From assembly GCF_019670125.1 (NCBI RefSeq), contig NZ_AP023033.1, positions 2,345,001 through 2,409,000 of the forward strand: a DNA stretch of 64,000 bases, in the 5' to 3' direction. Source of the DNA: Agarivorans aestuarii. GTDB lineage: Bacteria > Pseudomonadota > Gammaproteobacteria > Enterobacterales > Celerinatantimonadaceae. Of the stretch, positions 1-8,464 are shown in pieces (positions within the stretch are counted from its first letter, which is position 1; every line of letters starts with the position of its first letter). The notes under the pieces are model-generated. The model did not search any database and had not been told where the DNA came from. It saw only the letters and a program-made list of their open reading frames with translations. Made by a program: the position numbers and the translations under genes.

Positions 1-533
1 ACTACTTGCTCAATGAGCAAAGCCTAAGACACTTGTGGATTAGCCAACAACGGCTAAGTGTTAACCCCTTATCTACTTATCGCGCTTTAGCTTTAAACCT
101 CCAGGAATTAAGCCATATTCATAAACAGCTAAAAGCTAGCGACACCATTGATAAAGAACAGTTATTAAGCTTAAGTGAACGGCTGCAGAAAGGAGCAAGC
201 ATTGTTGCTTTGCTACAAGAGTTAAACGTAACAAGCGCTTGGCTTAATCAAGTTTCTGGCGCCTTAGCGTCACGCCAGTTTAGTTGTCATGAGAGTGAAG
301 AGAAATATCAAATACTGCAGAACATACTAAGCAAAGTTTACACCTTAAAAGTTCAAGATTATCTGGCAGAGTTAGACCAGAGTGCCGGTTTAGTGTTGCC
401 TGTTCTGTCACCGCTAATGCAACAATCCCATCCCCTGCTATTAGAACGTGCCCACGCCATTCATGTTGAATTTAAACAGGCAAATCGACAACACGTAAAC
501 CAATGGAAATTGATTTTAGAAAGCTGTAACTAA
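1..533 (+). CDS. Unrecognised protein, C-terminal part (runs off left edge)
   Basis: The reading frame is open back to the first bases of the window and ends with TAA at 531-533. The only nearby start is a TTG at 6 with no ribosome binding site, so this is probably the C-terminal ~177 residues of a longer protein. The visible part is helical, Leu/Gln-rich and soluble, with no transmembrane segment, signal peptide or cofactor motif. I do not recognise the family. It is followed by 150 bp and then two tRNA genes. Confidence 0.55.
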   Translation, partial: YLLNEQSLRHLWISQQRLSVNPLSTYRALALNLQELSHIHKQLKASDTIDKEQLLSLSERLQKGASIVALLQELNVTSAWLNQVSGALASRQFSCHESEEKYQILQNILSKVYTLKVQDYLAELDQSAGLVLPVLSPLMQQSHPLLLERAHAIHVEFKQANRQHVNQWKLILESCN

Positions 534-629
534 GCTTTAGAGAAACACTCCTCATGCAAGTTCACTGTTGCACATCACCCAGTACTGCTTAATCATTGAG
601 CATACAACTCTCATATTCTTTAACAGCGG

Positions 630-658
630 TTGACGACCGCTTAGAGTTACAGTACCTT
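630..658 (+). promoter_or_regulatory. Candidate promoter of the tRNA-Val pair
   Basis: TTGACG (630-635) and TACCTT (653-658) are separated by 17 bp and followed by a GC-rich discriminator (GCTGCG), as is common for stable-RNA promoters. It lies about 28-55 bp upstream of the first tRNA. This is a pattern match only; the -10 box is weak. Confidence 0.4.
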
Positions 659-685
659 TCGCTGCGTAGGATAAAACCTAGTAAT

Positions 686-762
686 ACAACCGTAGCTCAG
701 TTGGTTAGAGCACCACCTTGACATGGTGGGGGTCGGTGGTTCGAATCCACTCGGTTGTACCA
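686..762 (+). tRNA. tRNA-Val(GAC)
   Basis: A 77-nt cloverleaf with encoded CCA. The acceptor stem ACAACCG pairs with CGGTTGT, the D-arm is GCTC...GAGC, the anticodon loop is TTGACAT in a CCACC/GGTGG stem (anticodon GAC), and the T-loop is GTTCGAATC. The body is very close to E. coli tRNA-Val(GAC). The first pair is A1:U72 rather than the G1:C72 of E. coli. Confidence 0.95.
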
Positions 763-776
763 AAATCTAAAACGAT

Positions 777-853
777 ATTCGCGTAGCTCAGTTGGTTAGA
801 GCACTACCTTGACATGGTAGGGGTCGGTGGTTCAAATCCACTCGCGAATACCA
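777..853 (+). tRNA. tRNA-Val(GAC), second copy
   Basis: A 77-nt cloverleaf with encoded CCA, 14 bp after the first copy. Acceptor ATTCGCG pairs with CGCGAAT; anticodon loop TTGACAT is in a CTACC/GGTAG stem (anticodon GAC). The D-arm and T-arm cores match copy 1 closely, while the acceptor stem differs almost entirely. The two are probably cotranscribed. Confidence 0.95.
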
Positions 854-882
854 CCTCTTAATCGTCCCTACTCTTTTATTTT

Positions 883-1596
883 TCATACAGCCTTTAAGTA
901 ATGTTGCTGAATTCGCGCTTGCGGTTCTAGGTTTAAATTGCTTAAGTAAGCTTGTTGACTTACCCGCCCCTGTTCTAAAAACACCATGTAATCGGCTAAA
1001 CGTTTAACCTCTTCTAAGTCGTGGCTTACATATACAACCGGAATCGAAAGCTGCTGATGTAGTCTTTCCAAATAAGGAATGATCTCTTGTTTTAGAGTGG
1101 CATCTAATGCTGATAGTGGCTCGTCCATTAACAATAGCTTTGGTGAACTTAGCAAAGCTCTAGCAATTGCAACACGCTGGCGTTCTCCCCCTGATAAACA
1201 GCTGGGTCTGCGTGTTAGTAAATGTGAAATACTCAATAACTCACAAGTATCGCTAATACTTACTTTTCGTTTTTCTCGACGTGTTAAGCGGTGACCAAAC
1301 AACAAGTTTTGTTCTACGTTTAGATGCGGAAATAAACTGGCTTCTTGGAATACATAGCCAATTTCTCTTTGATGAGTAGCAAGATAGATCCCTTGCTTAT
1401 CATCTTGCCAAACCTCACCATTGACCGAAAAATAGCCACCACTAAAACGATCTAAACCAGCCATTGCGCGTAAACACGAGGTTTTACCAGAACCCGAAGG
1501 GCCAAACAAAGCAGATACACCGGTTTGGGGCAAAGTAAGCTCAATGTTCAACGTAAAGTCATCACGCTGGCTGTGCAATTGCAATTCTAAGCACAT
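883..1596 (-). CDS. modC: Molybdate ABC transporter ATP-binding protein ModC (short form)
   Basis: The ATPase that powers molybdate import through ModB. Visible ABC landmarks are the Walker [10 protein letters not shown] near residue 32, the signature [15 protein letters not shown] near 135, and Walker B LLLMDEP near 155 followed by a His switch (VSHD). At 237 residues it holds only the ATPase domain. Typical ModC is about 350 residues, because of a C-terminal molybdate-binding TOBE/mop domain that is absent here. Its start overlaps the end of modB by 10 bp, so translation is probably coupled. It is the last gene of modE-A-B-C. Confidence 0.92.
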   Translation of the reverse strand: MCLELQLHSQRDDFTLNIELTLPQTGVSALFGPSGSGKTSCLRAMAGLDRFSGGYFSVNGEVWQDDKQGIYLATHQREIGYVFQEASLFPHLNVEQNLLFGHRLTRREKRKVSISDTCELLSISHLLTRRPSCLSGGERQRVAIARALLSSPKLLLMDEPLSALDATLKQEIIPYLERLHQQLSIPVVYVSHDLEEVKRLADYMVFLEQGRVSQQAYLSNLNLEPQARIQQHYLKAV

Positions 1597-2267
1597 AGTT
1601 TAAGCCTCTGTTTAGTAAAATCGTTCAAGCTATAGATAATGAGCAAAGCAACAAATGAAAACACCAACATTCCGCCCGCTAACCAATGAGCTTGACCATA
1701 TTCTAATGCCTCAACATGGTTATATATTTCTATCGACATCACTCGCGTTTCACCTGGAATATTGCCGCCGATCATAAGCACTACGCCAAACTCTCCAATG
1801 GTGTGGCAAAAGCCCAAAATGGCAGCGGCAAAAAATCCTGGCCTAGCGAGGGGAAAAGCGACTTTCCAAAACACTCGCCAAGGACTTGCACGTAATGTCA
1901 TAGCCACTTCTAAGGGTCGTTTACCTATTGCTTCAAAAGCGTTTTGCATGGGCTGCACAACAAACGGCAAGGTATGTACTACACAAGCAATCACAATGCC
2001 GGTGAAAGTGAATGGCAATCGCCCTACTCCTAGTTGCTCAGATAAACTGCCTAAGGGGCCGTTTGGCCCAAGTAGCAGCAGTAGATAAAAACCCAATACA
2101 GTTGGCGGTAGCACTAGCGGCAACGCAAACATTGCACCTATTAGTGACTTTAAAGGCGATTGAGTTTGCGACATCCACCACGCTAATGGCGTGGCAATAA
2201 TCAATAACACCAAAGTAACAACACTGGCCAACTTAAGCGTTAGATAAACCACAGTTATATCGGGCAT
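1587..2267 (-). CDS. modB: Molybdate ABC transporter permease ModB
   Basis: Inner-membrane channel of the molybdate importer, 226 residues with about five to six hydrophobic segments, the usual ModB size. The EAA-like loop ([21 protein letters not shown]) that docks on the ATPase is visible near residues 139-160. It sits 22 bp after modA and overlaps modC, in the canonical modABC order. Confidence 0.93.
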   Translation of the reverse strand: MPDITVVYLTLKLASVVTLVLLIIATPLAWWMSQTQSPLKSLIGAMFALPLVLPPTVLGFYLLLLLGPNGPLGSLSEQLGVGRLPFTFTGIVIACVVHTLPFVVQPMQNAFEAIGKRPLEVAMTLRASPWRVFWKVAFPLARPGFFAAAILGFCHTIGEFGVVLMIGGNIPGETRVMSIEIYNHVEALEYGQAHWLAGGMLVFSFVALLIIYSLNDFTKQRLKLCA

Positions 2268-2289
2268 TTAGCACTCCTTTGCCATTTGG

Positions 2290-3057
2290 CTACTTAAGGT
2301 CGTATCCAAAATCTTTAATTAGCTGCTTAGATTGTTCTGTTTGCAAATACGCTAAAAATTGTTTTGCGGCTGCATTGTTACTGCCTTGCTTAAGTAACAC
2401 TGCGTCTTGTTTAATTGGTGAGTACAGCTCATTTGGCACTAACCATAGCGAGCCGCCATTTAACTGCTTATCAACGAGTACTTGGGATAAAGCAACAAAA
2501 CCGAGATCAACTGCGCCAGAACTAATTTGTTGGTAGGTTTGTCCAACAGATTGCCCCTCTACAAATTTAGGCTCAAGTTTGTTGTAAACGCCAAGATTTT
2601 TCATTGCGCTAACCGCGGCAGCCCCATAGGGAGCTGTTTTAGGGTTACAAATAGCGATATGCGTTAATTCTTCTTTTAGTATTTCACCTTTGCCGTCCAC
2701 TAACTCTGGGTTGTTCGACCACAGCACCAAGGATCCTAAGGCATAGGTAAACTGGCTTTCTGGCTCAGCTAATCCCTCTTCCACTAATAAACTAGGTCGT
2801 TGTTGGTCCGCGGCTAAAAACACCTCAAAAGGCGCACCATTTTTAATCTGTGCATACAACTTACCTGTTGAACCAGCAGACACTTGAACGTGATGCCCGG
2901 TTTCTTTTTGGTAGTGTTCGACCAAGGTCAAAACAGGTTTATAAAAATTTGCAGCCACAGCTACTTTAATCTCTGCAGCTTGAAGGCTTGTTACTTTTAG
3001 TGTTGCTACAACCAGTAAAACCCAACTAACACATAAGTTGCTTAATAGTTTTTTCAT
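2290..3057 (-). CDS. modA: Periplasmic molybdate-binding protein ModA
   Basis: Captures molybdate in the periplasm. The 255-residue protein begins with a Sec signal peptide (MKKLLSNLCVSWVLLVVATL, cleavage near LQA-AE). The mature part opens with AAEIKVAVAANFYKP and contains VSAGSTGKLYAQI, the family's oxyanion-binding region, plus GAPFEVFLAAD. It lies between modE and modB, 16 bp after modE, so the sensor and transporter are probably one transcript. Confidence 0.94.
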   Translation of the reverse strand: MKKLLSNLCVSWVLLVVATLKVTSLQAAEIKVAVAANFYKPVLTLVEHYQKETGHHVQVSAGSTGKLYAQIKNGAPFEVFLAADQQRPSLLVEEGLAEPESQFTYALGSLVLWSNNPELVDGKGEILKEELTHIAICNPKTAPYGAAAVSAMKNLGVYNKLEPKFVEGQSVGQTYQQISSGAVDLGFVALSQVLVDKQLNGGSLWLVPNELYSPIKQDAVLLKQGSNNAAAKQFLAYLQTEQSKQLIKDFGYDLK

Positions 3058-3073
3058 TACTACTTCCTAGAGT

Positions 3074-3910
3074 TTAATAACTACAAATAATGACTGCGGA
3101 TGCACTAAAAGAGACGGCTACTTGGCTCTCCTCTTTTATATCCAGTTGTTCCTCAAGTACGCTTGGAACAATAGCGGATAAGTTTTTTTGTTCGGCTAGC
3201 TGAACACTAATATCCAAGTTGTCTGGCCCTTTGTTTATGCGGCTAACCCGCCCGACAAATTGGTTAGTGTTACTTTTGGCGGTATCTGCACCTTTGCGAA
3301 TGCTTACTTGAGAGGCTTTTATCAAGCACAAAACTTCGCTGCCTAGTGTAAGATTTAGCTCTTCTACAGATTCCATAGACAGTAAGGCGTTAACGGTTAG
3401 TTGGCGGCTTATTGCCACTTTAACCAAACAGTTAACTGATTTTTTATCAATCAATACAACTTGGCCAAGTAGTTGATTTCTTGCGCTGCAACGCAAACTC
3501 ATACGACGCATTAGTTGTCTAAATTCAACTACGTTTAGCTGCTCATCACAGGGTTCGTTAATTTTCGGCTTCAATTGTTCAAAAGCTTGCTGATACTCAA
3601 GCTCCAAGGCTCGGTATAAACTTAACAGGCCAATTCCGTAATCTGTCAGCTGAGTTCCACCTCCATGTTTACCGCCACTTTTTTTAATGACCAAAGGATG
3701 TTCAGATAAGTTGTTAATTGCATCTAGCGCATCCCAAGCTGCTTTATAAGACATAGGAATAGACTTAGCCGCTGCACTTAGAGAACCGTATTCAGTAATG
3801 GCCTCTAAAAGCTTTATTCGTTTATCACTAAGAAATGGACCTAGCTCACTGCAAAGCTTAATTTTTCCCATCAGTGGTTGGTTGGTATGATTAAGTTCTC
3901 TTAAGGTCAT
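3074..3910 (-). CDS. modE: Molybdate-responsive transcriptional regulator ModE
   Basis: DNA-binding molybdate sensor of 278 residues, close to the E. coli protein in length. The N-terminal ~120 residues are the LysR-like winged helix (LLEAITEYGSLSAAAKSIPMSYKAAWDAL...). The C-terminal half carries two tandem mop domains (around residues 140-205 and 212-275; ARNQLLGQVV and TNQFVGRVSRI starts). It is first in modE-A-B-C, with a ModE-like operator 183 bp upstream, consistent with autoregulation. Since this ModC lacks its own mop domain, ModE is the only mop-domain protein in the window. Confidence 0.93.
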   Translation of the reverse strand: MTLRELNHTNQPLMGKIKLCSELGPFLSDKRIKLLEAITEYGSLSAAAKSIPMSYKAAWDALDAINNLSEHPLVIKKSGGKHGGGTQLTDYGIGLLSLYRALELEYQQAFEQLKPKINEPCDEQLNVVEFRQLMRRMSLRCSARNQLLGQVVLIDKKSVNCLVKVAISRQLTVNALLSMESVEELNLTLGSEVLCLIKASQVSIRKGADTAKSNTNQFVGRVSRINKGPDNLDISVQLAEQKNLSAIVPSVLEEQLDIKEESQVAVSFSASAVIICSY

Positions 3911-4092
3911 ATTCGCACCTATACAACGCCTTTGGGCGCTCAGTTAAATTGAACAAATGCGAACTAAACGCACCGTTAGTTACCTTATTGCAAGCACGAC
4001 GCCAACCAACAAATATCGTTAAGAAGCCCGTTAATACGGGGATTAAGCAACAAAGTAAGGTGACTAATAGCTGTAGCGAAGCTAACAAACTA

Positions 4093-4116
4093 CGCTGTAT
4101 TGTTAGCTATATAACG
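4093..4116 (-). promoter_or_regulatory. ModE-type operator
   Basis: The segment starts CGCTGTATTGT and ends TAGCTATATAACG. From memory this agrees at about 19 of 24 positions with the E. coli modA ModE site (half-sites CGTTATAT and TATAACG). It lies between the nifQ terminator and modE, leaving a ~180-nt leader that contains a small hairpin, CCCGT/ACGGG at 4027-4040. Molybdate-bound ModE would repress modEABC from here. Confidence 0.7.
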
Positions 4117-4131
4117 AAGGCCTAAAGCAAG

Positions 4132-4163
4132 AAAAAAGGGCTAATTAAATTAGCCCTTTGAAA
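4132..4163 (-). terminator. Rho-independent terminator of nifB-fdx-nifQ
   Basis: Read leftward, AAAGGGCTAATT, a short loop and TTAGCCCTTT are followed by a run of T (ACCC-free tract at 4132-4137 on the plus strand as A residues). It lies 6 bp after the nifQ stop and separates nifQ from the modE promoter. Confidence 0.85.
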
Positions 4164-4168
4164 CAGTT

Positions 4169-4795
4169 TTAATCAACGAAGCATTCGGAATAGGATGAAC
4201 ATTCCTGACAACTTGGTGCTCTGCAAACGTAGTCCCCACCTTGTTGGCAAAGCTGACGGTAAAAGAAACGTTTCCAGCGCATGTTGTTAGTATTTTGCTG
4301 ATGTAATAACGGAAAGTTATATTTAAGTAATTCCCCAAGTTCACTGCGGTTGCGCAGCCCTAAGCTATGCCAAAGATGCGATTGAGATAAACAGGCAGTG
4401 GCCACAATAATTGCCATTTGAAAGGCAAAAGGTACTTTGTCGTTGCAATGAGCAAATAGCAGCGCACTCAGCTCGTTACGTTCTTGTATGCGTAGCTCAA
4501 ATACTTCTTCTAGTACTTGAGCGCGTTTACGCAAACCCGCTTTAAAGGGCTGTTTCCACAAGAGCTCTTGTTTACTAATATCGTCACTAGCAATTGCCCG
4601 TTTTAAGTCCATATAACTGGCATTATCTAAGCCAAGACCATAAGGCAGTTCGGCTTGGCCAGTTAATTGGCTATGAATGACCAACTTAAACCAATTTCTA
4701 TTGTGCATAGACATTGGCGGGCAAACCCGAGATAAAGCTTGTTGCCACTCTGTACCTATAAAACTAGTGGTTTCTTGAAGAGTTTGTATTTCCAT
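4169..4795 (-). CDS. nifQ: NifQ, molybdenum donor for FeMo-co synthesis
   Basis: NifQ carries a Mo-Fe-S cluster that passes molybdenum to NifEN/NifH during FeMo-co assembly. The protein (208 residues) ends with the diagnostic cysteine cluster C-x4-C-x2-C-x5-C (CRAPSCQECSSYSEC), the ligand set of the family. I start at the ATG at 4795 (MEIQTLQ...), which has a good AGGAG upstream; a longer frame starting at 4873 would overlap the ferredoxin gene and lacks such a site. It is third in nifB-fdx-nifQ and immediately precedes the molybdate genes, a functional neighbourhood. Confidence 0.92.
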   Translation of the reverse strand: MEIQTLQETTSFIGTEWQQALSRVCPPMSMHNRNWFKLVIHSQLTGQAELPYGLGLDNASYMDLKRAIASDDISKQELLWKQPFKAGLRKRAQVLEEVFELRIQERNELSALLFAHCNDKVPFAFQMAIIVATACLSQSHLWHSLGLRNRSELGELLKYNFPLLHQQNTNNMRWKRFFYRQLCQQGGDYVCRAPSCQECSSYSECFVD

Positions 4796-4803
4796 AAACG
4801 CTC

Positions 4804-5067
4804 CTAACTTAAGGCAATAACGTTGGCTTCTTGGGGCAATCCGGTTAACGAACCAGGAGGATTTAACGCACAACCGTTTGCATCAACAATGGCGGTTTCT
4901 ACTGGGCAGATTTGAGCGCACTGGGCACCGTTAACGTTTTTTGCACATTCATCACAGCGGTGAGCGATAACCGAAAACTGTTTGTCATCGCTGATAATTG
5001 CCTTACTTGGACATACTTCTTTACAGGCATAACAGGCGATACATGCTTTAGTGATAGTAAAGGCCAT
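4804..5067 (-). CDS. 2[4Fe-4S] ferredoxin of the nifB operon
   Basis: Small electron carrier of 87 residues. Two cluster motifs are visible: C-x2-C-x2-C-x3-CP (CIACYACKEVCP) and C-x2-C-x8-C-x3-CP (CDECAKNVNGAQCAQICP). The long spacer in the second motif is typical of nif-associated FdxN-type ferredoxins. Its ATG shares one base with the nifB stop (TAATG), implying coupled translation. Likely role: electron supply to the radical-SAM enzyme NifB, inferred from position and family. Confidence 0.9.
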   Translation of the reverse strand: MAFTITKACIACYACKEVCPSKAIISDDKQFSVIAHRCDECAKNVNGAQCAQICPVETAIVDANGCALNPPGSLTGLPQEANVIALS

Positions 5068-6380
5068 TAGCTACACTCCCCCATGCTGCAAGGAGAATTA
5101 CTTGTCTCTGCTTGTGAACGTAAACCCTGTTGAAGCTCTTTAAGCGCTAAGTCCACATCGCGCAGTGCATAATCGGTGCTCACTTGGACCTTAAACTCCG
5201 AGAGTTCTTGTTGAGGTGCAAAACCAATTCGGCTGCACAGAATTTTGTCGAAGTGCTTTAGTTGGCTTAAGTCTTTAGCTGCAGATTCGTCACACTGCTG
5301 ACCGCCTCCGCAATATTGTTGCCACACAAAGTTATCTAGTTGTTTGATTTCGTCGGCACTAACTTGATAGTGCAAGAACTGGGTAGCATGGCCAAAATGC
5401 TGATCAATTAAACTTAAGCTTTTGCTAGCTACTGCGACTTGTATGGTCTTGGGTGCTGGTAAAGTGATACTACTTTCTAGCTGACTAATATCTACATCTT
5501 GGCCAAGTTTACCCACTGCATCGGCACGGCATTGCTGGCAATGCGTCATTTGCTGCATACTTTGTCCTGCTTGCTCTCTAGCAAGGTTTAACTCTTCTTT
5601 GCTGGGCTCTCGCTGCCCCATTAATCCAAAGTAAGTACCATGTGATGGATCAGAGATTAATGGCATAATGTTGTGAATAAAGGCACCATAGCGACCGAGC
5701 TCTTTAGCCAAAGACTCTACGTGGAAGTCGTTGATCCCAGGGATCAGTACGGTGTTCACTTTAACCAGCATCCCTGCCTTAATTGCAGCCTCTAAACCTA
5801 GTAGCTGACGATCAATTAAGGTTTGGGCTGCCTCGCGTCCGCGCAAGCGGCGTTGGTTGAAATACACCCAGGGATAGATTCGCTGACCAATATCTGCATC
5901 AATACAGTTAATGGTAATGGTTAAGTGTTTAACGCCAGCAGCAAGTAAGGAATCAAGCTGATCGACTAATGCTAAACCGTTGGTAGATACACAAAGGTGA
6001 ACATCATCGTCTACCTTGGCTATCGCTTTTAAACTGGCTAAGGTTGCTTTTGGATTTGCCAGTGGGTCACCCGGACCGGCAATTCCCACCACCTGGGTTT
6101 CAGGCACGTGCTGTTTAACTTTTACAAACCGGGTAGCTGCTGCTGCGGGAGACAGTAACTTCGACACCACTCCAGGTCGGGTTTCGTTGCTGCAATCAAA
6201 CTTTCTATTACAGTAGTTACATTGAATATTACACGCTGGCGCTACCGGTAAATGGATCCGTGCATATTGGTGGCCTTCTTTAGAAAAGCAAGGATGCTTT
6301 GCTACCAAGGCGGCTTGCTCGCTGGCTTTTAAGCTTAATGGACTATTTCCATCGAATGGCTTAAGTGTTTGTATTGTCAT
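5067..6380 (-). CDS. nifB: FeMo-co biosynthesis radical-SAM protein NifB
   Basis: NifB makes NifB-co, the carbide-containing Fe-S core of FeMo-co, from [4Fe-4S] clusters and SAM. The N-terminal radical-SAM domain shows C50-x3-C54-x2-C57 (CNIQCNYC) and a GPGDPLAN SAM-binding stretch. The C-terminal ~110 residues (from TIQVAVASKSLS...DQHFGHATQF) are a NifX/NafY-like cofactor-carrier domain, so this is the fused two-domain form (437 residues). A sigma-54 promoter and NifA site lie just upstream. Confidence 0.96.
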   Translation of the reverse strand: MTIQTLKPFDGNSPLSLKASEQAALVAKHPCFSKEGHQYARIHLPVAPACNIQCNYCNRKFDCSNETRPGVVSKLLSPAAAATRFVKVKQHVPETQVVGIAGPGDPLANPKATLASLKAIAKVDDDVHLCVSTNGLALVDQLDSLLAAGVKHLTITINCIDADIGQRIYPWVYFNQRRLRGREAAQTLIDRQLLGLEAAIKAGMLVKVNTVLIPGINDFHVESLAKELGRYGAFIHNIMPLISDPSHGTYFGLMGQREPSKEELNLAREQAGQSMQQMTHCQQCRADAVGKLGQDVDISQLESSITLPAPKTIQVAVASKSLSLIDQHFGHATQFLHYQVSADEIKQLDNFVWQQYCGGGQQCDESAAKDLSQLKHFDKILCSRIGFAPQQELSEFKVQVSTDYALRDVDLALKELQQGLRSQAETSNSPCSMGECS

Positions 6381-6416
6381 GAAAAGCTTCCTTGTTCACT
6401 ACTATAAAGTAAGTAG

Positions 6417-6433
6417 TGCAAGGGCTATTCCAA
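6417..6433 (-). promoter_or_regulatory. Sigma-54 promoter of nifB
   Basis: Reading leftward: TTGGAATAGCCCTTGCA. GG (-24) and GC (-12) have the required 10-base separation and the -12 box TTGCA is consensus. The predicted start, about 12 bp downstream, leaves a ~25-nt leader before the nifB ATG with its ribosome binding site. Confidence 0.85.
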
Positions 6434-6503
6434 CTAGCTTTTCCTGTAATTACAGTAACTTAAATGCTATTTTTTTGGAGCTTGTGAGCCTGTCTGTAGT
6501 AAT

Positions 6504-6519
6504 TGTTGCAAATACTACA
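6504..6519. promoter_or_regulatory. NifA upstream activator site for nifB
   Basis: TGT-TGCAAATACT-ACA, a perfect TGT-N10-ACA match, 70 bp upstream of the -24 element of the nifB promoter, the usual distance for looping by NifA. Confidence 0.8.
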
Positions 6520-6916
6520 GCCTTAACGCAGCTAGTAGCTCATAAACTTAGCCATGTTCTGCTAGCTAAGGTGGTAACAACAGTCTTTTGGCTATAACCA
6601 CTTACAAACCTTAATAGCTCTATTCCTAGACGTTTTTTAAGTAAGTCCGCTAAGCTAAACGGGTCTTTCTAAATCCCATTGTCAATAAGCAACCAACAAT
6701 AGCTTGGCTTGAAACAAACTTGAGCTTGTAAATGATCTAAGGCAAAAGCGGTTAGGTCATGCCAAAATCCATGACCTTCACGCAGAGTTTCTGAGGGAGT
6801 TTTCCAATGATATCCGGTTAAAGTGGCTTGCTAACGCTGATGCTAATTGCTTTAGCTAAGCCGCTGTTACATTAATTGGCATAAGTCGGCTACAACACTA
6901 AATGACAGCTCATCCT

Positions 6917-8464
6917 TTAGAGTTGCCTTACATTAATGTTCATAACTTGAATCCGATAAGCAATTTGTCGTGGCGTCATATTAAGTAAACGCGCCGCTTT
7001 TGCTTGCACCCATCCGGCCTGCTCTAAAGCAGCAATAACCCGTTCTCTTTCATCCATTTCAGGGCTATCCAGAGTGACTTTTTCCATACTGGGTCGCGGA
7101 CTTATTTTTGGCCCGTCTAAGCCATCAATAACGATCAAGTCTTGGTCAATCACTCCGCTCTCACTCATCACCGATGCACGCTCTAGCAAGTTTTCTAACT
7201 GGCGAACATTACCCGGCCAGTCGTAAGCCATCATCATACGAATTGCGCCGTCGGTAAGTTGTAGTTCTCGTCTTTGTTGCTTAGCGAGTTTATCAATTAA
7301 AAACTCTGCCAAATCCGGTAAGTCTTCGATTCTATCGCGCAACGGTGGCGGGAACATCGGCATTACGTTCAGTCTGTAATACAAATCTTCTCGAAAGCGA
7401 TCTTGTTTTACCTCTTCTTCAAGATTACGGTTAGTCGCGGCAAGTATCCGCACATCTACATTAATGGTTTGAGTGCTGCCTACCCGTTCAAACTCTCCTT
7501 CCTGTAATACTCGCAATAGCTTTGCTTGAAACGCAGAAGAAATTTCGCCAATTTCGTCTAAAAATAAGGTGCCGCCGTCGGCCATTTCAAAGCGGCCTTT
7601 GCGTTGCTTAACCGCTCCGGTAAAGGCGCCTTTTTCATGACCAAACAGCTCAGATTCAAGCAAGTTATCCGGTAAAGCAGCACAGTTTAGTTTGATAAAT
7701 GGTCCGGTAGCCCGCGGCGAATTGTAGTGAATTGCATTGGCAATTAGCTCTTTACCTGTGCCTGATTCGCCGCGAATCAGCACCGTGCTATCCCATTTGG
7801 ACACCAAACGGATCTGCTCAAATACTCTACGCATTACCCGAGAGTGGCCAACAATGTTGTCCATGCTGTAATTGCTTCTTACCTTGCGGCGTAATCTATC
7901 GCGCTCAGCCTCTAGTTGGTCGGTTTGCACCGCAACGTCTTTGGCCAGCAATACGCTTTTAGCGATTAAGTTGGCGGTCATTTCAAGAAAACGGGTAAAC
8001 AAGGCTAGCTTTTCTGGCGCATCTATTTGCGGTTGAGCAGCAAGCACTCCTAATACTTCGTTAGACTTTTTAATTGGCACCGCAATAAACGGCAAATCGA
8101 GAGCGTATAGGTCTAACTTGTCAGCAAAGCGTAAATCATTAGACACCTTGCTCAATACTATCGGCTGTTTTTGAGTAAGCACTGTGCCTACAATGCCCTC
8201 TCCCGGACGATAGCGGATGTTTTTTGCCACACTGCCATTTTCATGATTTGGCGTGTGCACCGTATCTACGCTAAGCATTTGTTCGTTTTCTGCAATTAGC
8301 GCTAACATTGCGTGTTGCAACATAGCCTTGTCGTGTAATACCTGCAGCACTTTGGTTACGCTTTGTTTGTAATCTAAGCTGTTGGTTAATACGCTGCTAA
8401 CGTCGTACAAGGCAGCTAAATGTTTCTCTGCAATATGAGATTCGCGTTTCGTTGAATATTCCAT
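6917..8464 (-). CDS. nifA: Nitrogen-fixation transcriptional activator NifA
   Basis: Sigma-54-dependent activator of the nif promoters. The 515 residues comprise a GAF domain (about 15-170), an AAA+ domain with Walker A GESGTGKE (232-239) and the sigma-54-contacting GAFTGA loop (279-284), and a C-terminal Fis-type helix-turn-helix (about 475-512, [19 protein letters not shown]). The interdomain cysteine motif of oxygen-sensing NifAs is absent, matching control by a separate NifL. ATG overlaps the nifL stop. Confidence 0.96.
   Translation of the reverse strand: MEYSTKRESHIAEKHLAALYDVSSVLTNSLDYKQSVTKVLQVLHDKAMLQHAMLALIAENEQMLSVDTVHTPNHENGSVAKNIRYRPGEGIVGTVLTQKQPIVLSKVSNDLRFADKLDLYALDLPFIAVPIKKSNEVLGVLAAQPQIDAPEKLALFTRFLEMTANLIAKSVLLAKDVAVQTDQLEAERDRLRRKVRSNYSMDNIVGHSRVMRRVFEQIRLVSKWDSTVLIRGESGTGKELIANAIHYNSPRATGPFIKLNCAALPDNLLESELFGHEKGAFTGAVKQRKGRFEMADGGTLFLDEIGEISSAFQAKLLRVLQEGEFERVGSTQTINVDVRILAATNRNLEEEVKQDRFREDLYYRLNVMPMFPPPLRDRIEDLPDLAEFLIDKLAKQQRRELQLTDGAIRMMMAYDWPGNVRQLENLLERASVMSESGVIDQDLIVIDGLDGPKISPRPSMEKVTLDSPEMDERERVIAALEQAGWVQAKAARLLNMTPRQIAYRIQVMNINVRQL

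Larger units (their letters stand above)
6381..6916. other. Intergenic region between nifB and nifA
   Basis: 536 bp without a convincing gene; a 72-codon frame at 6379-6597 has no ribosome binding site or family signal. It contains the nifB sigma-54 promoter and one NifA site. The half nearer nifA (6520-6916) shows nothing I can name; it probably carries 3' sequence of nifLA. Confidence 0.7.

Noticed and set aside
3891..4088. 65-codon hydrophobic frame between modE and its operator
   Set aside because: It starts with TTG without a ribosome binding site, overlaps the start of modE, and lies in what should be the modE leader.
6379..6597. 72-codon frame over the nifB promoter
   Set aside because: It lies over the sigma-54 promoter and NifA site, overlaps the nifB start, and has no family resemblance.
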